Shown: positions 6,495 through 11,592 of the stretch, piece after piece
How positions within the stretch are numbered: the first letter of the stretch is position 1
Layout: every line of letters begins with the position of its first letter
DNA from: JBGSKV01 sp041740975
GTDB taxonomy: Bacteria; Bdellovibrionota_B; Oligoflexia; Oligoflexales; JALZUQ01
NCBI GenBank assembly: GCA_041740975.1
Contig: JBGSKV010000025.1
Span: 1 to 11,592, forward strand
Length of the DNA: 11,592 nt
Direction: 5' to 3'
Made by a program: the position numbers and the translations under genes
Notes under the pieces: generated by a model
The model's database searches: none
What the model saw: the letters and a program-made list of their open reading frames with translations, nothing else
Told to the model about the DNA's origin: nothing

Positions 6495-6541
6495 TTGGAT
6501 GAAGTCGTCGGCATGGTTTTAAGGTGACGAATACCTTTAAT
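6495..6541 (+). promoter_or_regulatory. Candidate bioB promoter/operator
   Basis: The 130-bp gap before bioB contains an imperfect inverted repeat, TTTTAAGGT (6517-6525) and ACCTTTAAT (6533-6541), matching at 7 of 9 positions around a 7-nt centre. A weak sigma-70 pair, TTGGAT (6495-6500) and TTTAAG (6518-6523) at 17 nt, would place the repeat over the -10 box, as for a repressor site. A second small palindrome, TTTTG-T-CAAAA, follows at 6541-6551. Neither equals the enterobacterial BirA operator. The box scores are poor, so this is only a candidate. Confidence 0.3.
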
Positions 6542-6608
6542 TTTGTCAAAACTAAGAGGAATTTTTAAGCATAGTGGTCGCTGCGAAGTGACTTGGAGTG
6601 AAGAGACG

Positions 6609-7661
6609 ATGAATCTAAATGAATTGCTCAAAGCCGAACCTCGATATGACCTCACACGCGAAGATTTACGGACTATTTACGAATTGCCCATTCCAAGACT
6701 GTTATGGCTAGCGCAAAGTATCCATCGGCAAAATTTTGCCGATGATGAAATTCAGTTCTGTACCTTACTTTCCATTAAAACAGGCGGCTGCAAAGAAGAT
6801 TGTTCGTATTGTCCGCAAAGCGCTCATTACAGAACTGATGTCGATTCGCATGCGTTACTGGATGTGGAAGCAATAAAATTAGCGGCGAAGGCTGCGAAAG
6901 ACAATGGGTCCACACGGTTTTGTATGGGTGCTGCTTGGCGAAGTCCTCCCAAAAAAGGAAGTCAGTTCGACTCGGTCTTGGAGGCGGTTCGTGAAGTGAA
7001 ACAACTCGGACTTGAGGTCTGCACGACTTTGGGAATGTTGGATAAAGAACAAGCTTCACAGTTGAAAGAAGCTGGAGTTTACGCCTACAATCACAATCTC
7101 GATACTTCTCCAGAATACTATCCAAAGGTTATTACTACTCGTTCGTACGATGATCGTATCAATACTCTGGCTCATGTTCGCGAGGCCGGTATGACGATTT
7201 GTTGTGGCGGCATTGTGGGAATGGGCGAGCAGAAAGACGATCGTCTAGGATTACTGGAGCAACTTAATCATTTTGAACCCCATCCGGAAAGTGTCCCGAT
7301 CAATTTGCTTTTAAAGGTAAAAGGTACGCCTTTTGAGAACTTGACGGAACTCGATCCCATTGAACTTGTCCGTACCATTGCGACAGCTCGTATCGCCATG
7401 CCTCGCAGTCGTGTCCGTTTATCCGCTGGTCGCACAGAAATGAGTGATGAGACGCAGGCAATGTGTTTCTCGGCGGGAGCAAATTCTATTTTCACTGGTG
7501 AAAAACTTTTGACGACAGAGAACCCCGGTATGGACAATGATAGTATTCTTCTGAAGAAACTAGGCATGATTCCAACTCCTGCAGAAGCTTCGAATACTGA
7601 ACATTATGATTTAATGTCCAAGAAACCCAGGCAGCCGGTTGAGATGAGCTCGACTCTATGA
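6609..7661 (+). CDS. bioB: Biotin synthase BioB
   Basis: This radical-SAM enzyme inserts sulfur into dethiobiotin, the last step of biotin synthesis. Cys61, Cys65 and Cys68 (CKEDCSYC) hold the SAM-binding [4Fe-4S] cluster. Cys105, Cys138, Cys198 and Arg270 correspond by context and near-constant offset to E. coli Cys97, Cys128, Cys188 and Arg260, the ligands of the sulfur-donating [2Fe-2S] cluster. YNHNLDTSPEYYPKV and ETQAMCFSAGANSIFTGEKL are hallmark BioB stretches. The length is 350 residues (E. coli 346). The frame opens upstream at a TTG (6543), but the ATG at 6609 gives the normal N-terminus and has GGAG at 6595-6598. The stop overlaps the bioF start by 4 nt (ATGA), which indicates translational coupling. 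Confidence 0.97.
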   Translation: MNLNELLKAEPRYDLTREDLRTIYELPIPRLLWLAQSIHRQNFADDEIQFCTLLSIKTGGCKEDCSYCPQSAHYRTDVDSHALLDVEAIKLAAKAAKDNGSTRFCMGAAWRSPPKKGSQFDSVLEAVREVKQLGLEVCTTLGMLDKEQASQLKEAGVYAYNHNLDTSPEYYPKVITTRSYDDRINTLAHVREAGMTICCGGIVGMGEQKDDRLGLLEQLNHFEPHPESVPINLLLKVKGTPFENLTELDPIELVRTIATARIAMPRSRVRLSAGRTEMSDETQAMCFSAGANSIFTGEKLLTTENPGMDNDSILLKKLGMIPTPAEASNTEHYDLMSKKPRQPVEMSSTL

Positions 7662-8770
7662 CCCAGAGTTTTGCGATGGCAGCACGTGAGCTCCTGGAGC
7701 AGTTGAAAAATCGTCAGCAGTACCGAACTTTGCGGCCCCTGCCGGATCAGAGTTCATTCATAGATCTTAGTAATAATGACTACTTGGGTTTACGTTCGGA
7801 CAGCAGCTTTCAATTAGAGGCACGCCATTCTATTAAAAATTTGCCCGTTGGCGCTGGTGCGAGTCGACTGTTGGGTGGCGAAAGTTCAGCGTTCGAAGCT
7901 ATGGAAGCGGATTTCGCGAAGTGGAAGCGTACTGAGTCCGCTCTTTATTTGAGTTCTGGTTATCTTGCAAATTATGCGGTGATTGGTGCGTTGGCGTCTT
8001 TAGGCGCCGAGTTTTTTTCGGATGAATTCAATCACGCTAGTATTATTGATGGAATGCTCACCGCGCGCTGCCAAAAACAAGTGTATCCGCATAGTGATCT
8101 AGATGCCTTGGAAGATTCGCTTAGAAAATCCACCAGTAAATTGAAAGTCATTTATAGCGAATCCTTATTTAGTATGGATGGTGATCGTGCCTCCCTTATT
8201 GACCTTTCGATGCTGGCACTTGATCATAAAGCCCTATTGGTTATTGACGACGCGCATGCTGTTGGATGTTTCGGCGGCCAAGGTGCGGGACTGAGTCCCG
8301 ATGAATCGGTTTCTATCAATACATGTGGCAAAGCTATGGGGGTGGGTGGGGCTGTCGTTTGCGGACCAACCTGGCTCAGAAATTTGATGATCAATAAATC
8401 TCGGGCTTTTATTTATTCAACTGGCGCATCACCTTGGATGGCGGCTGCGGTTCGAAGTTCTGTCCAATATGTTAAGAAACTCGAGTCTCGACGCGCACAT
8501 TTAGCTGAGGTTTCCACAAAACTTCGTCATCAGCTGCAGTCGATCGGACTGAACATTGGATCATCCGCATCCCACATTATACCTGTCATTATAGGCAAAG
8601 AAGCGGAAACGCTACGATGTTCCGAGAAACTTCTGGCGGAAGGCGTTTTGGCCCCTGCTATTAGACCGCCAACTGTTGCCGAGAATACGTGTCGCTTACG
8701 ACTAAGTTTGCGAGCGGATCTAACAGCCGAGAACATGCATTCGATTTTTGAGTGTTTTAAGAAGCTATGA
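7658..8770 (+). CDS. bioF: 8-amino-7-oxononanoate synthase BioF
   Basis: This PLP enzyme of the alpha-oxoamine synthase family joins L-alanine to a pimeloyl thioester with loss of CO2, giving 8-amino-7-oxononanoate. The 370 residues contain SNNDYLGL near the start, GASRLLGGESSAFEAME, His126 in DEFNHASIIDG (PLP ring stacking), Asp197 and His200 in VIDDAHAVG, and the Schiff-base Lys225 in TCGKAMGVGGA. These correspond to E. coli His133, Asp204, His207 and Lys236. BioF is distinguished from its relatives KBL and HemA mainly by context, between bioB and bioDA. The start ATG overlaps the bioB stop and the stop overlaps the next start, both by ATGA, so the three genes form a tightly coupled operon. 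Confidence 0.95.
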   Translation: MTQSFAMAARELLEQLKNRQQYRTLRPLPDQSSFIDLSNNDYLGLRSDSSFQLEARHSIKNLPVGAGASRLLGGESSAFEAMEADFAKWKRTESALYLSSGYLANYAVIGALASLGAEFFSDEFNHASIIDGMLTARCQKQVYPHSDLDALEDSLRKSTSKLKVIYSESLFSMDGDRASLIDLSMLALDHKALLVIDDAHAVGCFGGQGAGLSPDESVSINTCGKAMGVGGAVVCGPTWLRNLMINKSRAFIYSTGASPWMAAAVRSSVQYVKKLESRRAHLAEVSTKLRHQLQSIGLNIGSSASHIIPVIIGKEAETLRCSEKLLAEGVLAPAIRPPTVAENTCRLRLSLRADLTAENMHSIFECFKKL

Positions 8771-10806
8771 ACTTGCAATCGCCATCCGACAAACACATCT
8801 TCGTTACCGGTACTGGGACAAATATTGGCAAGACCTTGGTGAGCGCCAGCTTATGTCACGCTTGGGTGCAAAAAGGCCGGGCCGCATATTGGAAGCCTGT
8901 CCAAACGGGCGGATATTCTGTAGACCGTGATTTCGTTAAGCGGTGTATACCTTCACCAAACCTAAAATTCTATCCAGAAGTTTACACTTATGATCTTCCA
9001 CTTGCACCCAATCAGGCGGCACGCCTAACGGGGCGAGAGAGTGTCAACGTCGATAAGCTTATCTGTGCATTTGATGAATGTGATCGAAACATTCCAACTG
9101 TTATAGAAGGTGCAGGTGGCCTTGAAGTCCCACTAAATGAAGAAGCAGAAAATTGGCTAGATTTTTTGGCCAGGACACAAAGCAATGTTTTACTGGTAGC
9201 GTCCAGCGGACTGGGTACCCTCAATCACAGCATACTTTCTTTCGAAGCTTTGCATCGTCAAGGTTGTTTATTGATTGGTCTGGTTTTAGTTGGGGAAAAG
9301 AACCCGGAAAACCTGACCGACTTGCGACAGATTTATGGGAAACGTTACGGTGGTGAGTTGCCGATTCACCATTTTGATTTTGCAACTGATCAAAATATCG
9401 AAGAACAGGTAAAAGTTGGTTCGAACGAGCTGGCCGCATTTTTCGAAGAAGCGTCAAGACTAAAAGCTCAGAGAATTTTGAAAATTCAGTCGCAGGCAAT
9501 GGCTGATGATCGTCAGCATGTGTGGCATCCTTACACTCAACATCTTTTACCTTCGAAACCTGTTTTATTGCAACGCGCTAATGGTGTTTGGTTGACGGAC
9601 AAGAACGGGAAAAAGTACATCGATGGTATCAGTTCTTGGTGGGTGAACACGGTAGGTCACGGTCGCCCTGAAATCAATAGAGCTATCGCTCAGCAACAGT
9701 CCGAGATGGATCACGTGATTTTTGCGGGCGCAACGCACCGCCCTGCGGCGACCTTGGCTCGGAAAATATCTGCGATGACAGACGGTGCGTTTAGCCGCGT
9801 ATTTTTTTCTGATAACGGATCAACAGCAGTAGAAGTTGCCTTGAAAATTGCCTATCAACGCTGGCACAACCTGGACCAACCGAAACGTCAAAATTTTTTG
9901 GGTCTTCATGGCAGCTATCACGGTGATACTTTTGGTGCGATGTCAGTGGCATCGGCAGATGGATTTCATGGAACGTTTGCGCCATTTCTTTTCAAAGGAA
10001 TAAATGTCGCGCCGGTCACAAGTCACCAATCACATTTTAATCAAGCGGACCGAGAAGAATCTTTAGCGCAAGTTCGATACTTATTATTAGAACGTCATGA
10101 AGAAATTGCGGCTGCGATCATTGAGCCGCTTGTGCAAGGTGCAGGCGGTATGCTAATGCAAGACGAAACTTGGCTAAAAAGCTATGTCGAGTTGTTGCGG
10201 GAGTTTCAAATTCCTATCATTTTCGATGAGGTCTTTACCGGTTTAGGTCGTTTGGGCGCTGATTTTGCCTTTAAGCGGTTGGGTGTTTCTCCCGATATCG
10301 TTTGCTTGGCGAAGGGCTTAACAGGTGGAACGATGCCATTAGCGTTGACTCTGGCACGTGAAGAGTTCTTTGAAAGTTTCTTAGATGAACGTAAATCCGC
10401 CGCTTTACTTCATGGGCACTCCTACACGGCCAATCCAATCGCCTGTGCAGCAGCTTTGGCCGCTTTGGAAATTTATGAGAACGAAAAACTTGCCATGCGT
10501 GCTTTGGAACACGAAAAAGCATTTGAGGCGTGGGTTCGTGAAATGTCTGTCGCTGGCCTGATCGTTCATCCACGCGTCAAAGGTGCAATTTTGGCGTTTG
10601 AACTGGTTGGGAGCGGAGTTAGTGACTACTTTGCGACCGCAGGCCAGAGGTTCGCGGAAGTCGCAATGCAAAAGGGTTTGTTCCTTAGGCCGCTCGGTAA
10701 CACTGTATATTTTGCGCCTCCATTGAGCCTTTCCGATGATGAGAGAAAATTTGCACTGAATGTTCTCGGGGATTGCTTGAAAAGGTCTTTGCCTGCGCAT
10801 ACATAA
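8767..10806 (+). CDS. bioDA: Bifunctional BioD-BioA fusion (dethiobiotin synthetase / DAPA aminotransferase)
   Basis: A single 679-residue frame joins two consecutive enzymes. Residues 1 to ~235 are BioD, which closes the ureido ring using ATP and CO2: P-loop GTGTNIGKT (15-23), Lys43 in KPVQTG (E. coli Lys37) and Glu114 in EGAGG. Residues ~245-679 are BioA, the PLP aminotransferase that makes 7,8-diaminopelargonate: WHPYTQ (253-258), Trp291-Trp292, Tyr384 and Asp387 in SYHGD, Asp487 in FDEVFTG, PLP Lys516 in AKGLTGG and Arg641 in LRPLGNTVYFAPP. The Asp-Lys spacing (29) equals that of E. coli BioA. The internal Met245 has no ribosome-binding site ahead, and there is no stop or frameshift in the join, so a true fusion is likely. 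The D-then-A order is that of plant BIO3-BIO1, although BioA acts first. BioA proteins normally use SAM as amino donor. It starts 4 nt inside bioF. Confidence 0.95.
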   Translation: MNLQSPSDKHIFVTGTGTNIGKTLVSASLCHAWVQKGRAAYWKPVQTGGYSVDRDFVKRCIPSPNLKFYPEVYTYDLPLAPNQAARLTGRESVNVDKLICAFDECDRNIPTVIEGAGGLEVPLNEEAENWLDFLARTQSNVLLVASSGLGTLNHSILSFEALHRQGCLLIGLVLVGEKNPENLTDLRQIYGKRYGGELPIHHFDFATDQNIEEQVKVGSNELAAFFEEASRLKAQRILKIQSQAMADDRQHVWHPYTQHLLPSKPVLLQRANGVWLTDKNGKKYIDGISSWWVNTVGHGRPEINRAIAQQQSEMDHVIFAGATHRPAATLARKISAMTDGAFSRVFFSDNGSTAVEVALKIAYQRWHNLDQPKRQNFLGLHGSYHGDTFGAMSVASADGFHGTFAPFLFKGINVAPVTSHQSHFNQADREESLAQVRYLLLERHEEIAAAIIEPLVQGAGGMLMQDETWLKSYVELLREFQIPIIFDEVFTGLGRLGADFAFKRLGVSPDIVCLAKGLTGGTMPLALTLAREEFFESFLDERKSAALLHGHSYTANPIACAAALAALEIYENEKLAMRALEHEKAFEAWVREMSVAGLIVHPRVKGAILAFELVGSGVSDYFATAGQRFAEVAMQKGLFLRPLGNTVYFAPPLSLSDDERKFALNVLGDCLKRSLPAHT

Positions 10807-10846
10807 TGCGCTAACATCAGGCAATAGATCCCTTAGGAGCAATGTT

Positions 10847-11335
10847 ATGATTACTAAAGTCTTATGCTTATTGGCACTTTTTTCGTTCTCCTCGGTGGCC
10901 ATGGCTCAAGAAGAAACTCTCAAGTCGACTCAGTCCGTTTTTTACAATAAAAAAGAGAATGAATTTCGCCTAACAACTTCATTGCGCGTTCCCGCAATTT
11001 CCAAAGAAACGCATATGTTACCTATGGTTGGTGCGGCTTTCGAAAACTCTCTTGTTAGCGCGCCGGTCGATTATGTCATCGGGTTTGAAACTCTCGTTAT
11101 CGCGCATAAAGCCTATGCACAGGCGAAGTTTGGTCATTGGTATTCTCAGAAAGTGAAACTTCATTCGGGTATCGAATCAGATTTTATTATCAGCAGCGCA
11201 GAACGAGTTCATGGCGGATTTAGCATTGGACCTTTTGTGGAAGCTGAATTTTCTGATGTCGCCGTTCAAATGGCAGCAATTGGCTCTCGTTGGGATGATT
11301 TTGAATTGTCGATGCGTTTGGCCTACAAACTATAG
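10847..11335 (+). CDS. Small exported protein, probable outer-membrane beta-barrel-like
   Basis: I do not recognise a family. The 162-residue product has a clear signal peptide: Lys4, a hydrophobic core 5-18, and an AMA cleavage site before Gln21, so it is exported and not a lipoprotein. The mature part shows alternating strand-like segments (EFRLTTSLRVP, VDYVIGFETLVIAH, KLHSGIESDFIIS, VHGGFSIGPFVEAEF, FELSMRLAYKL), which suggests a small outer-membrane or periplasmic beta-structure. The C-terminus, YKL, is not the canonical terminal Phe. AGGAG at 10835-10839, 7 nt before the ATG, supports the start. It follows bioDA by 40 bp on the same strand with no terminator between, so it may be co-transcribed. 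A link to biotin is not shown; biotin uptake or envelope function would be guesses. Confidence 0.75.
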   Translation: MITKVLCLLALFSFSSVAMAQEETLKSTQSVFYNKKENEFRLTTSLRVPAISKETHMLPMVGAAFENSLVSAPVDYVIGFETLVIAHKAYAQAKFGHWYSQKVKLHSGIESDFIISSAERVHGGFSIGPFVEAEFSDVAVQMAAIGSRWDDFELSMRLAYKL

Positions 11336-11336
11336 A

Positions 11337-11388
11337 TAAATGAACGGCCGCTCCGCGGCCGGATATCAGAATAAGCTCCGCCTTTCAC
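11337..11388 (+). repeat. Gene-end double-hairpin repeat, right copy
   Basis: TAAATGAAC (11337-11345) leads into the perfect hairpin CGGCCGC-TCC-GCGGCCG (11345-11361), then GGATA, then GCTCCGCCTTTCAC (11375-11388). The order and wording match the minus-strand sequence at 458-394. Here the second hairpin has lost its right arm: ACTCACAG stands where AGGCGGAGC is expected. The intrinsic-terminator part therefore looks broken, although GTTTTCATTT still follows. The small exported-protein gene ends 2 bp upstream. Confidence 0.7.
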
Positions 11389-11390
11389 AC

Positions 11391-11533
11391 TCACAGTTTT
11401 CATTTCTATGTTTGATTGGTCCGGTTCTCCCGGCTTAAATTTGTCTGGGCAGTGTCGGCTGATGCAGCCTCAATGCCCAGCCAAATTTAAGCCGGCTCAA
11501 CCGTCCCAGCCAACCATCGGGTAAAAACTGTGA
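11391..11533. repeat. 143-bp imperfect inverted repeat
   Basis: Outer arms TCACAGTTTT (11391-11400) and AAAACTGTGA (11524-11533) pair perfectly over 10 bp. Inner arms CCGGCTTAAATTTG (11430-11443) and its complement (11482-11495) pair over 14 bp and continue with CTGGGCA / TGCCCAG. The stretch between outer and inner arms pairs at most positions. The tip carries its own hairpin GGCT-5 nt-AGCC (11457-11469). The architecture resembles 231-384 but the sequence is unrelated, and this one has diverged arms. Confidence 0.75.
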
Positions 11534-11535
11534 CA

Positions 11536-11592
11536 GCGAGGCTCCGCTCTCGAGTGCGTTCCCGCACGAGTTGCCTCCGCAACGGTTGCTCG
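11536..11592 (+). repeat. 57-bp dispersed repeat, right copy
   Basis: It matches 126-182 at 48 of 57 positions in the same orientation and is probably cut off by the window edge. It contains the hairpin GTTGC-CTCC-GCAAC (11570-11583). Because it abuts the end, the window may stop where an assembly was broken by a repeat. Confidence 0.7.

Noticed and set aside
6543..6608. TTG start giving a 22-residue longer BioB
   Set aside because: The extension is unlike BioB N-termini and has no ribosome site. The ATG at 6609 yields the normal length and a GGAG at a fitting distance.
9499..10806. Separate bioA gene starting at the internal ATG (Met245)
   Set aside because: There is no Shine-Dalgarno before it and the upstream frame is open through a complete BioD, so a fusion is simpler.
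10405..10902. Minus-strand open frame of 165 codons
   Set aside because: It lies almost wholly antisense to the conserved BioA domain, shows no recognisable motif and has no matching operon context.
1..11592. CRISPR array, integron or prophage
   Set aside because: The repeats are few, far apart and not separated by regular spacers. No integrase, transposase, cas or phage gene is present.

Overview
This 11.6-kb window is most likely from a Gram-negative bacterium of the Bdellovibrio group or a close relative. The evidence is circumstantial: an LptE-like lipoprotein, a small outer-membrane-type protein, a secreted lipoprotein trypsin, a type III glutamine synthetase, moderate GC content and intergenic DNA crowded with hairpins. 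No rRNA or other marker fixes the taxon. I see no tRNA, CRISPR, transposase, integrase or phage gene.

Layout. Positions 1-466 hold no gene but are dense in structured repeats: a 57-bp repeat, a perfect 45-bp inverted repeat around a 64-nt loop, and a rho-independent terminator. A minus-strand LptE-like lipoprotein (467-1111) diverges from a plus-strand STAS-domain protein (1333-1827), with a 20-bp palindrome between them. Next come a type III glutamine synthetase (2051-4261) and a trypsin-family lipoprotein (4496-5272). Both the STAS gene and the glutamine synthetase gene are followed by copies of the same short repeat. The biotin locus fills 5315-10806: a FabB/FabF-type ketoacyl synthase, bioB, bioF and a fused bioD-bioA gene. 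A small exported protein (10847-11335) ends the gene block. The last 257 bases mirror the left end: the same gene-end hairpin in inverted orientation, a 143-bp imperfect inverted repeat, and a second copy of the 57-bp repeat at the window edge.

How the genes work together. BioF, BioA, BioD and BioB are the four universal steps from a pimeloyl thioester to biotin, and all four activities are encoded here in three genes joined by 4-nt ATGA overlaps. No known pimelate-supply gene (bioC, bioH, bioI, bioW, bioZ) is present. In that position sits a condensing enzyme with a complete Cys-His-His centre but a divergent C-terminus, so it is a candidate for a dedicated step in making the pimeloyl chain. 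This is the observation most worth testing. The second is the BioD-BioA fusion, which has the same domain order as the bifunctional plant enzyme. The third is the set of composite, hairpin-rich repeats bracketing the whole gene block.
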